In this document: piece after piece, positions 26,982 to 34,536 of the stretch
Layout of the letters: each line of letters opens with the position of its first letter
How positions within the stretch are numbered: position 1 is the stretch's first letter
Assembly (NCBI GenBank): GCA_017516965.1
Contig: JAFXAP010000013.1
Span: 1-64,000, forward strand
Direction: 5' to 3'
Origin: Clostridia bacterium
GTDB lineage: Bacteria > Bacillota > Clostridia > Oscillospirales > Acutalibacteraceae
Length of the DNA stretch: 64,000 nt
Translations under genes and position numbers: made by a program
Notes under the pieces: model-generated
Databases searched by the model: none
What the model saw: the letters and a program-made list of their open reading frames with translations, nothing else
Told to the model about the DNA's origin: nothing

Positions 26982-29180
26982 ATGAAAAAGGTTTTATCAG
27001 TTTTGTTTTGCGCGGTATTTGTGCTTGCTTTAATTCCAACACTAGCGCTTAGCGTTAGCGCGACCGGCGACCTTACCCAAATTGAAGCAAACAAGGTAAA
27101 TAACGTTTCTTGGGGTGAAAATGTTGATGAAAAATATCTTTATCTGACCGTTTCCGAAACCGGTTTTTACGACGTAAGTGTTGAAGATCTAAACAAAACC
27201 GGCAATCTTGCATTTGAACTTAGCAATATGAATGAAGAGTATCATAATACCTATTACAATACCGCTGTTGGTATATATACTGCATTAAATATGACCTCTT
27301 CTAAAAATGTATATCTGATAGCAGACAATATGTATGAAATCAAATGCCGTTATGGCTATTCCAATGAAACTACCGATTGGGTTTTTGCACCGCTTGATGC
27401 AAACATTAATGTTAGCGTTATAAAAAATGATTATGAAATTCAAAGTTTTGAATTAGAACAAAACAATGATATAACTATTGGCAATGATATTCCTCAATGG
27501 TTTGAATTTACTTCTTCGACTGCGGGAGATTATTTATTAAAAACCCCTCAAAAAGATGACTTTTTTATTTACATTTATGAAAAAACATCAGGAAAATACA
27601 TATCATATTTTTCTTCTGCCTCATCAATTATAAAAAGAATAAATCTAAAGGAGAACACACAATATATTGCTGTGGTTTCCGATTGGGCAAGTAGCGCTAA
27701 ACTTTCACGTTTTAGTATATCAAAGGCTAGCAAAAACGTATCTAAAATAGGTATTGTTCAAAAAGATGTTTTGGTACTGGCGAATCACAGTTATTTTCTT
27801 GATGGTACTGCAATCCTTTATTCGAGTAAAACGTCAGAATTTAGTTATAAAATCACCTACTCTGATAATACCAGTGAGACGTTAAAGTTTTCTGAGTTAG
27901 CAAATATAGGACTCAGTGTTTCCTTAACGTATAAAGGCGGTATATATTCATCTAATGGCAAAAATTTACTTGAAGCCGGTAAACAAAAGGTAGAACTGCA
28001 ATATATGGACGGAATGAAATCCACCTCGTACATAAATGTTACTACCTATTTGAAGTGGTGCGAAAATTTATATGCGTATTCTGATTTTGAAAATATGCGC
28101 ATTAAATATGAAGACGAATACAGTCATTCATCTTATTGGAAAATAAAACCCGATAATAACGGTGTTTATAATTTCTATTCAAGTGATTGGAAAGATGTAA
28201 AAAGTAGTACAACTATATTTGATAAGAATAATAATATAATTCCCTATAACGCCAAAGAAAAAGGTTGGGTTTTAACTGGTGGCGAGGAATATTGCATGAA
28301 TATGATATATGCCTATGCAAGTGATTCTGGTAGTGATGTAACATTTTGGCTACGAGAAAGCAAAGATCATATACACACCTACTCTAACTCATGCGATAAA
28401 ACTTGTAACGTGTGCAAGGGAACACGCATAATCTTTCACACCTACTCTAACGCTTGTGACAAAACCTGTAACGTATGCAAGACAACGCGTAAAATCTACC
28501 ACACTTATAGTAATGCTTGCGATAAGACCTGTAACGTGTGTAAAGCAACACGAACCGTACCTTCACACAAGTACACAACAACCACCACCAAAGCAACACT
28601 TGCAAAGAACGGTAAGGTTGTTAAAAAGTGTAAAGTATGTGGTAAGGTAGCAAGCACTACTACAATTAAATATGCCAAAACATTTAAGCTTTCTGCCACA
28701 AGTTATACATATAACGGTAAGGTTAAAACACCTATAGTAACCGTTAAAGATTCTGCAGGTAATAAACTCAAGAAAAATGTTGATTATACATTGTCTTCTT
28801 CAAGCGGTAGAAAGAACGTTGGTACTTATAAAGTAACAATCAAGATGAAGGGCAAGTACTCAGGTACTAAGACACTCACCTTCAAGATTAACCCTGTAAA
28901 GACCAGTGTATCTAAGCTTACCGCAGGTAAAAAGAGTATTACAGTAAATATTTCAAAGAAATCTACACAGGTAAGCGGTTACCAGGTACAGTACTCTACA
29001 AGCAAGAAGTTTACAAGCGCTAAAACAAAGACCATTTCAAGTTACAAAACAACAAAATATACTTTAAAGAGCCTTAGCGCTAAAAAGACATACTACGTAA
29101 GGGTAAGAACATATAAGACCGTAAGTGGCAAAAAATACTACTCAGGCTGGTCAACTTACAAATATGTTAAAACAAAGTAA
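26982..29180 (+). CDS. secreted modular protein with unknown N-terminal domains and Ig-like/Fn3 C-terminus
   Basis: Exported protein of 732 residues from ATG 26982 (MKKVLSVLFCAVF), behind GGGAGGA. Signal peptide: to about residue 29 (LALSVSATG). Residues about 30-460 are beta-rich and Tyr/Ser/Asn-rich. A stretch near 165-250 (WFEFTSSTAGDYLLKT ... QYIAVVSDW) resembles bacterial pre-peptidase C-terminal domains, but I do not recognise the rest. Three tandem C-x2-C...C-x2-C repeats, the Ig-like domain and the Fn3 domain follow, as in the neighbours. Its promoter lies under two dyads next to a divergent XRE gene, so it is probably switched on or off. Its role on the cell surface is unknown. Confidence 0.85.
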   Translation: MKKVLSVLFCAVFVLALIPTLALSVSATGDLTQIEANKVNNVSWGENVDEKYLYLTVSETGFYDVSVEDLNKTGNLAFELSNMNEEYHNTYYNTAVGIYTALNMTSSKNVYLIADNMYEIKCRYGYSNETTDWVFAPLDANINVSVIKNDYEIQSFELEQNNDITIGNDIPQWFEFTSSTAGDYLLKTPQKDDFFIYIYEKTSGKYISYFSSASSIIKRINLKENTQYIAVVSDWASSAKLSRFSISKASKNVSKIGIVQKDVLVLANHSYFLDGTAILYSSKTSEFSYKITYSDNTSETLKFSELANIGLSVSLTYKGGIYSSNGKNLLEAGKQKVELQYMDGMKSTSYINVTTYLKWCENLYAYSDFENMRIKYEDEYSHSSYWKIKPDNNGVYNFYSSDWKDVKSSTTIFDKNNNIIPYNAKEKGWVLTGGEEYCMNMIYAYASDSGSDVTFWLRESKDHIHTYSNSCDKTCNVCKGTRIIFHTYSNACDKTCNVCKTTRKIYHTYSNACDKTCNVCKATRTVPSHKYTTTTTKATLAKNGKVVKKCKVCGKVASTTTIKYAKTFKLSATSYTYNGKVKTPIVTVKDSAGNKLKKNVDYTLSSSSGRKNVGTYKVTIKMKGKYSGTKTLTFKINPVKTSVSKLTAGKKSITVNISKKSTQVSGYQVQYSTSKKFTSAKTKTISSYKTTKYTLKSLSAKKTYYVRVRTYKTVSGKKYYSGWSTYKYVKTK
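28366..28575 (+). repeat. three tandem Cys-pair repeats
   Basis: Three units of about 66 bp encode HTYSNxCDKTCNVCKxTR with small changes. Each unit has a C-x3-C-x2-C arrangement after a His, suggestive of a small metal or disulfide knot. One unit occurs in the transglutaminase protein and two in the LRR protein. Confidence 0.8.
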
Positions 29181-29194
29181 TATAGAAACAAAAA

Positions 29195-29222
29195 AACAAC
29201 CCTACAAGCTTGTAGGGTTGTT
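29195..29222. terminator. bidirectional terminator
   Basis: Perfect 28-bp palindrome with arms AACAACCCTACAAG / CTTGTAGGGTTGTT, A-run before and T-run after, between converging genes. Confidence 0.9.
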
Positions 29223-29228
29223 TTTTAT

Positions 29229-29849
29229 TTATCTTACAAAGTTTGTCATTATCCATTTTTCTTTTTCAGGAATACCGTATTTATCTTTACCGAGCGCTAT
29301 ACTTTTAATTAAAAAAGACATATTTTCCGCCAGAGTTCTCATGCCCTGCAGCCCTTCTTCATCCGCGGTTGCCTCGCCTACTTTTCTACCGTGAACGCTG
29401 TTCCAATACTGTCCCGATGCCACAGGCATACCTGATATGGTAAAGTATTTATTTAATTGGTCAAAAGTAGCAGTACAACCACCGCGACGAGCCACTGCAA
29501 CACTGGCGCCAACCTTCATAGTTTTGTTAAAAGAAGTACTGTAAAAAAGGCGGTCAAGCAGTGAAATTAAGCTTCCATTTGCTGAAGCGTAAAACACAGG
29601 ACTGCCAATAACCAGGCCGTCGCACTCTTCAAATTTTGCGGCAAGTTCCTGGTTTATAATATCATCAATTGCGCATTTACCATTTTTAAAGCAATAACCA
29701 CACGCCATACAGCCGCGTATATCACTGTTCCCTATCTGAAAAATTTCGGTTTCAATTTCATTTTTGTGAAAGACCTTTTCCATTTCACCAAGCGCCACAC
29801 TTGTGTTTCCGTTTGTACGCGGACTGCCATTGATAAATAAAACTTTCAT
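29229..29849 (-). CDS. NAD(P)H-dependent FMN reductase / iron-sulfur flavoprotein-like
   Basis: Flavodoxin-fold protein of 206 residues. The FMN phosphate loop is NGSPRTNGNTS near residue 8. A cysteine cluster GCMACGYCFKNGKC (C-x2-C-x2-C-x5-C) follows at about residues 47-60, as in archaeal and clostridial iron-sulfur flavoproteins and related quinone or azo-reductases. A later GSPVFYASANGSL completes the FMN site. Known members reduce O2, peroxide, quinones or aromatic compounds with FMN; the exact substrate is unknown. Single gene with an AAAGGA site, converging on the surface-protein cluster. Confidence 0.87.
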   Translation of the reverse strand: MKVLFINGSPRTNGNTSVALGEMEKVFHKNEIETEIFQIGNSDIRGCMACGYCFKNGKCAIDDIINQELAAKFEECDGLVIGSPVFYASANGSLISLLDRLFYSTSFNKTMKVGASVAVARRGGCTATFDQLNKYFTISGMPVASGQYWNSVHGRKVGEATADEEGLQGMRTLAENMSFLIKSIALGKDKYGIPEKEKWIMTNFVR

Positions 29850-30000
29850 AAATTTATTCCTTTCAAATTATATATTAAAATTATAATAACATATCTGCTT
29901 AAAAATGTCATTAAAAAATATTAACGGCAAAGTCAAAAAACACCAAAAAAATAAAAAAAGTTCGATGGCGATAGGAAGTGCCTTGGAATAAAAAGAAAAA

Positions 30001-30029
30001 ACTCCTTGAAGGAAAAACCTTCAAGGAGT
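30001..30029 (-). terminator. strong hairpin terminator after the tRNA-like fragment
   Basis: Perfect 12-bp stem ACTCCTTGAAGG / CCTTCAAGGAGT with a five-base loop; the minus-strand product ends in TTTTTCTTTTTATT. No complete gene precedes it on that strand except the tRNA-Ser locus. Confidence 0.85.
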
Positions 30030-30031
30030 CC

Positions 30032-30053
30032 TTGGCGGAGACGGCGAGATTCG
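30032..30053 (-). pseudogene. copied 3' end of tRNA-Ser
   Basis: These 22 bases are identical to 30204-30225, the last 21 bases of the tRNA-Ser gene (T-arm 3' strand, acceptor 3' strand and CCA) plus one flanking base. No D-arm or anticodon arm accompanies them. Like the intact gene, the fragment is followed at once on the minus strand by a terminator hairpin. It could be a decayed tandem tRNA or an attachment-site duplicate. Confidence 0.7.
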
Positions 30054-30152
30054 CCCACTTCGCTACCGCTCGTGGCACGCACCCGACCTTTGCGACCGTT
30101 CACCGAAAGGTCGCAATTCGGCATACGCCGAAACGGTCTTTTCGAATCTCGC
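30044..30152. repeat. GC-rich nested inverted-repeat element
   Basis: A 109-bp block bounded by perfect 10-bp inverted repeats GCGAGATTCG (30044-30053) and CGAATCTCGC (30143-30152). Inside are TTCGGC-ATAC-GCCGAA (30117-30132), GCGACC/GGTCGC (30092-30114) and, as an alternative, GACCGTT/AACGGTC (30094-30138). It is clearly more GC-rich than its surroundings. The rest of 29850-30204 holds no credible gene. It may be a structured RNA or a small mobile palindromic element. Confidence 0.65.
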
Positions 30153-30162
30153 TACACTAAAG

Positions 30163-30204
30163 AATAAACGGAAACCATACCTTACGGCACGATTTCCGTT
30201 TATT
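30163..30204 (-). terminator. hairpin after tRNA-Ser
   Basis: Perfect 12-bp stem AATAAACGGAAA / TTTCCGTTTATT with an 18-base loop starts right at the CCA end of the tRNA on the minus strand. The T-run after it is short, so it may also act in 3' processing. Confidence 0.65.
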
Positions 30205-30293
30205 TGGCGGAGACGGCGAGATTCGAACTCGCGGGGGATTGCTCCCTAACTGATTTCGAGTCAGCCCCGTTATGACCACTTCGATACGTCTCC
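30205..30293 (-). tRNA. tRNA-Ser(CGA), reads UCG
   Basis: An 89-nt class II tRNA with encoded CCA. The acceptor GGAGACG pairs with CGTCTCC, with G as discriminator. The anticodon stem GCTGA/TCAGT encloses the loop CTCGAAA, giving anticodon CGA. The long variable arm TTAGGGAGCAATCCCCC-type hairpin marks it as serine. The T-arm is GCGAG-TTCGAAT-CTCGC. It follows the GH3 gene on the same strand side, with a hairpin directly downstream. Confidence 0.95.
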
Positions 30294-30372
30294 ATATTAA
30301 ATAAACAAGCCGCCGATTTTGGCGGCTTATTTATTATATTAATTTTGTAACTTATTGTCAAGCGTTTTGAAC

Positions 30373-33060
30373 TTAAAGTTTGTAAAGGTTGAATTCCTCT
30401 ATTCCATCTTGGAAATAAAGTCTTGAATTTTTATCAACATATATTCTAAAACGCTGTTTTTCTTGCCTTCCTGTTACAATTCCCACCATACGTGTACCTT
30501 GACAGTTGTCAACATAAATCAGTATATCTTTTTGTTCTAACTCGGTACCTTTTAAATTATATAAAATTTCTCCGCAATACATACCGCTCTCTTCGAGGTC
30601 TAGTTGTACACGTCTTCTGGGCGTATGCTGATATATTTTTAAATGGTCGGTTTGAATTTTTAGTTCCAAATCAAGAAGATTTTTGTGATAAACAAGCTCA
30701 CTTGCATCAGATAATTCGTTTATATTTGAAATCTTACCCGTTCTGAAGGCATAGGTTTTAAGGGTGAAATTCAAAATGTTTTTAGCGCAGCGTTGCAATT
30801 CTCCAATACTCAGATACCCACTTTCAAGTGCTTCTTGTTGGTCATCTTCACAAAGCGCCGAATCACCCTTTACCTTATATACATCGTTTTGTGCTTTTAC
30901 CATTGTAGCAAGATTGCTGTTTGAATCACTACCATTATTTGGGTCATCCATTGTTGTGCCCCAGTCGGTCATAACAAAGCCATCATAACCCCAATCATCA
31001 CGCAAAATAGTTGTAGTAAGGTCATAGTTACCCGATGTGTGTGTGCCGTTGATACGGTTATATGAAGTCATTATAGATTTAACCGAACCGCCCTTTACTG
31101 CAAGTTCAAAGGGTTTGAGATAAATCTCACGCAAGGCGCGTTCACTAAGCACTTCATTCACATCTCTACGGCTAAGTTCCTGCGAATTAACAGCAAAATG
31201 CTTAACAGTTGCAAAAAAGCCTTTTTGTGTAAAATAAGACGATATTTTATCGGCATAAATACCTGTAAGATATGGGTCTTCTGAAAAATATTCAAAATTT
31301 CTACCACAAAGACCGCTACGATGAATATTCATACCGGGGCCTAATAAGATGTCGACATCATAGTGTTGCATCTCATTTGTAAGGCAGTTATACATATCAC
31401 CAAATAGTTCAGGTGCCCACGCTGCCGCAAGCAAAGCGCCAACAGGAATGCAGGTAGCCAGGGCACTGCTTTCCATACGGATGCCGCTTGGTCCGTCACA
31501 AGTGGTAACCACAGGTACACCTTTTTCATTCCACGCTTTTGTAATACCTGCAAAACAACTTGCGGTACCTGTGTAAGTCGCCTTTGGACTTGCAAAGCCC
31601 TCACCGCGAACAATCTCTGACAACGCTCTTGCATCAAATTGCGCTACAAATTCATCAAGGGTATTTTTACCTGATGCCACATCCTGTAGCATTATGCCTT
31701 TATCACCTGTTATTTCAAGTGGTTGTGGCAAATTAGCCTTTATACGTTCTGATAAATCATACTGTCTGAGTGTTGCCTTTTCAAAATTAATTTTTCCATC
31801 CACATTTATTATGCGGTCAAATTCTTCTATGGGGGCCAGTGCCTGAACACACTGTTTTATAAGACGAGTGTCGTCTAAAACAAAACTGAATGATTTATTT
31901 GCCGCGCGAACATTTTGTCCGACATATATGTTATATTCGCCACTTTCAAGAACCCAGGCAAATGGATATCCTGTCTTACCGCAATCATCATAGCACGCCA
32001 TATCACAGACATTAATTGTAATATTAATTTCCTGACTTTCTCCCGCTTCTAACGTGTCGGTCTTTTTAAATGAAATAAGTTCGCGTGCGGGTTTACCAAG
32101 TTTGCCCTGAGGCGCAGCAAAATACACCTGTACAACATCTTTACCGCTAAAATCGCCTGTATTTTTAACAGCAACTTTAATTGAAATTTCATCGTCGCGC
32201 TTTTGTACATCAATAACCTCTTGGCTAAAGGTGGTATAACCCAGACCAAAACCAAAAGGATACAAAACCTTATTGCGCGCAAATGTTTCAAAATAACGGT
32301 AGCCTACAAAAATATCTTCTTTGTGTATGTTCTTTTGGGAATCACCAAAGCAATCATCGCAAGGATAATCTTCAGGAGATACAGCAATAGTATCGGTAAG
32401 TCTACCACTGGGCGCTGTGTCACCCATAAGCGCATCTACAGTACCTGCGCCACCCTCTTGCCCACCTTGCCAGATGTATGCAACAGTGCCGATGTTATAC
32501 TTTTTAACCCAGCTCATATCCATAATATTACCGCTATTTAAAAGCACGATAACATTTTTAAAATGCTGTGACAAAAGTTTAATTATTTTGTCTTCATTTT
32601 CTGAAAGGTACCAGTTACCTGCCACCTTTTCATAGTCAAAACTCTCGCCGACATTACGACAGATTATGTAGATTGCCTTATCACTTTTAAGCGCCGCATC
32701 ACGCACCAAATCGTTACTTGGAACGGCGTCATTTTGACAAAAACAGGGTTTCCAACCGTCACCTGTATCAAACGGATTTTGCTTTATAAAATCACCGTAA
32801 AACTGTGTTACATTATCATCAAGCTCGACGCGTTTTTTGATTTCGTCATATATATTTGTAACATAAGGACAATTAACACGTCCGCCCGAGCCACTACCAC
32901 TTTTTAAATACTCAAACTGACCTCTGCCAAAAAGGGCAACCTTTTCACCCTCTTTAAGCGGTAAGGCGCCGTCGTTTTCAAGTAAAACAATACCCTCAGG
33001 TATGGCCTTACGACAATGCTTAGCAAATTCTTTTGTTGTGACAATTTTTTCATCTACCAT
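30373..33060 (-). CDS. GH3 glycoside hydrolase with swapped domain order
   Basis: Intracellular beta-glycosidase of 895 residues. Unlike most GH3 enzymes, the alpha/beta sandwich domain comes first (residues about 15-230: IVLLENDGALPLKEGEKVALFGRG, KSGSGSGG), then an Fn3-like domain (to about 390), then the TIM barrel with GPGMNIHRSGLCGRNFEYFSEDP-type motifs, KHFAVNSQELSRR and the nucleophile D699 in FVMTDWG. About 100 further residues form a small beta domain. The same order is known from Ruminococcus albus and Butyrivibrio fibrisolvens beta-glucosidases. No signal peptide is visible. It lies 15 bp after the DHHW gene. Substrate is probably a beta-glucoside or xyloside. Confidence 0.9.
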   Translation of the reverse strand: MVDEKIVTTKEFAKHCRKAIPEGIVLLENDGALPLKEGEKVALFGRGQFEYLKSGSGSGGRVNCPYVTNIYDEIKKRVELDDNVTQFYGDFIKQNPFDTGDGWKPCFCQNDAVPSNDLVRDAALKSDKAIYIICRNVGESFDYEKVAGNWYLSENEDKIIKLLSQHFKNVIVLLNSGNIMDMSWVKKYNIGTVAYIWQGGQEGGAGTVDALMGDTAPSGRLTDTIAVSPEDYPCDDCFGDSQKNIHKEDIFVGYRYFETFARNKVLYPFGFGLGYTTFSQEVIDVQKRDDEISIKVAVKNTGDFSGKDVVQVYFAAPQGKLGKPARELISFKKTDTLEAGESQEINITINVCDMACYDDCGKTGYPFAWVLESGEYNIYVGQNVRAANKSFSFVLDDTRLIKQCVQALAPIEEFDRIINVDGKINFEKATLRQYDLSERIKANLPQPLEITGDKGIMLQDVASGKNTLDEFVAQFDARALSEIVRGEGFASPKATYTGTASCFAGITKAWNEKGVPVVTTCDGPSGIRMESSALATCIPVGALLAAAWAPELFGDMYNCLTNEMQHYDVDILLGPGMNIHRSGLCGRNFEYFSEDPYLTGIYADKISSYFTQKGFFATVKHFAVNSQELSRRDVNEVLSERALREIYLKPFELAVKGGSVKSIMTSYNRINGTHTSGNYDLTTTILRDDWGYDGFVMTDWGTTMDDPNNGSDSNSNLATMVKAQNDVYKVKGDSALCEDDQQEALESGYLSIGELQRCAKNILNFTLKTYAFRTGKISNINELSDASELVYHKNLLDLELKIQTDHLKIYQHTPRRRVQLDLEESGMYCGEILYNLKGTELEQKDILIYVDNCQGTRMVGIVTGRQEKQRFRIYVDKNSRLYFQDGIEEFNLYKL

Positions 33061-33075
33061 AAAATATCAACCTTT

Positions 33076-34488
33076 CTACTTACCTACTAATGTGCTGATT
33101 GCATTAACTAAAGCAGCATTACGTGTGGCAGAAATATTGTTAACAAACATAACGTCCTGTATATTGTTTTTAATAACAAATTCTTCCAGTGTACCGGAGT
33201 ACACATCTTTCACATAACGGTAGTCCATTACGTGAACATATCGATAATTCTGGGTAAGGAATGGCACCATAGCGTTACCAAACGACTCTTTTATAACAAG
33301 GCAAGCTGAGTCATCGGTTATGGTTGGATTGGTCATCACGCCATAGGGTTGGTCACCGCCGACAAATACGAGGTATTTATTAGCCTCACTCATAGCATTG
33401 CCGTCACTGACTATGCAGTATGAATGATCGCCGTTTTTTGTACGTGTGTAAATTTCATTGGTTTGAGTGGGTTCGTATGCCATAACATAGTCAGGTGTGT
33501 CACCAAGACTTGCCTTTTGACCCGACTGGGCATAAAAAGAACCTAAAAATCCCTTGTATTTATATTTTTTGAAAGCGCTGAGTTTGGCTGGAGTTTTTTT
33601 AGCCGCGGTCATCAAATCACGATATGCATAATATGCGCCACGCGCCGTCCAGTGATGGTCGGTTCTAAAATAAATATACTCATCCTTATGCTCTATAAGA
33701 GTAGAATAAATATTAACCTTGGTAACATTTTTTGACATACGGGAATACATATAGTCAATAGCTTTTTGTTGATCAGATGAATTTGTGTTGCCTTTAAAAT
33801 TTTCGGGTAGGGTTATTGCCATACTTGTGGGTATTACCACATCATAAACCTGCGCCTTACCCTTAAGTTTTTTCGCTGCGCGATTAACAGCCGAAGCATA
33901 TTTATCAGCAGTAGCTTTGTTGAAATTATAATACTCATAAGCCGCATTATCGACAATAAGCATAGCGCCCAATTGCTCGACAGCAGGCTCTTCTATTTCA
34001 GGTTCCGATTCGGTTTCCGGCTCAGATTCCGGCTTGGGTTGTGTTTCGGGTTCTGATTCTACAGATACCTCCTGCGATGATGTTATGTCAGGTATAACAT
34101 CACCTTGCTCAATTTGGCCGTGCACTTGAACAGTATTTATACCAAAGGTATTTGTCATTTTTGTGTTAAGCGCAACAAGACCGTCACGCAACGGAAATGT
34201 ATCTGAAAACCAAAGACTTATTTCATCAAAATAATCACCCTTAGCAAGTGAAGAAAACGAAAACTTTGGGAAGGTTTTAAGGTCGCGTTTTTCGACCTCG
34301 GAACGTTTTGGTCTAAAGATAGGAGGAATTGCTAAAATTGTAGCCGCCAACCAAATTATAACAAATACTCGTACCATATTGATATCAATTATATGCTGTA
34401 AACGCAAATTGCGCAACAGCTTCATATTGCTTTCAAGATTAGCATCATCTTCGCTTTTATCTATGACATCAATCTCTTTTGTAACCAT
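33076..34488 (-). CDS. DHHW/AlgX-like SGNH-type membrane protein, O-acetylation partner
   Basis: Protein of 470 residues from ATG 34488 (MVTKEIDVIDK), after an AAGGAGG site. A cytoplasmic N-terminus of about 35 residues is followed by one membrane segment (VRVFVIIWLAATILAIPPIF) and an outside domain. A Pro/Glu/Ser-rich stretch (repeats of PESEPETE type) separates the first part from the catalytic-like region. There, DHHWTARGAYYAYRDL holds the family Asp-His-His-Trp, and VIKESFGNAMVPF resembles the SGNH serine block. AlgX, AlgJ and DltD-like partners of MBOAT proteins transfer acetyl groups to polysaccharide; this protein stands right after an MBOAT gene, 48 bp away. The polymer modified is unknown. 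Confidence 0.87.
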   Translation of the reverse strand: MVTKEIDVIDKSEDDANLESNMKLLRNLRLQHIIDINMVRVFVIIWLAATILAIPPIFRPKRSEVEKRDLKTFPKFSFSSLAKGDYFDEISLWFSDTFPLRDGLVALNTKMTNTFGINTVQVHGQIEQGDVIPDITSSQEVSVESEPETQPKPESEPETESEPEIEEPAVEQLGAMLIVDNAAYEYYNFNKATADKYASAVNRAAKKLKGKAQVYDVVIPTSMAITLPENFKGNTNSSDQQKAIDYMYSRMSKNVTKVNIYSTLIEHKDEYIYFRTDHHWTARGAYYAYRDLMTAAKKTPAKLSAFKKYKYKGFLGSFYAQSGQKASLGDTPDYVMAYEPTQTNEIYTRTKNGDHSYCIVSDGNAMSEANKYLVFVGGDQPYGVMTNPTITDDSACLVIKESFGNAMVPFLTQNYRYVHVMDYRYVKDVYSGTLEEFVIKNNIQDVMFVNNISATRNAALVNAISTLVGK

Positions 34489-34536
34489 TGGCGTGTCCCC
34501 CTCCTTACTTAAAAAATTGAACTGCAAATCAAAGCA

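Noticed and set aside
30032..30152. A second complete tRNA-Ser gene
   Set aside because: Only the 3' strand of the T-arm, the acceptor 3' strand and CCA are present; there is no anticodon or D-arm and the sequence further in is unrelated to tRNA.
29850..30204. Short frames of 60 or so codons on both strands around the tRNA fragment
   Set aside because: They run through hairpins and the tRNA end, have no ribosome sites and resemble nothing known.
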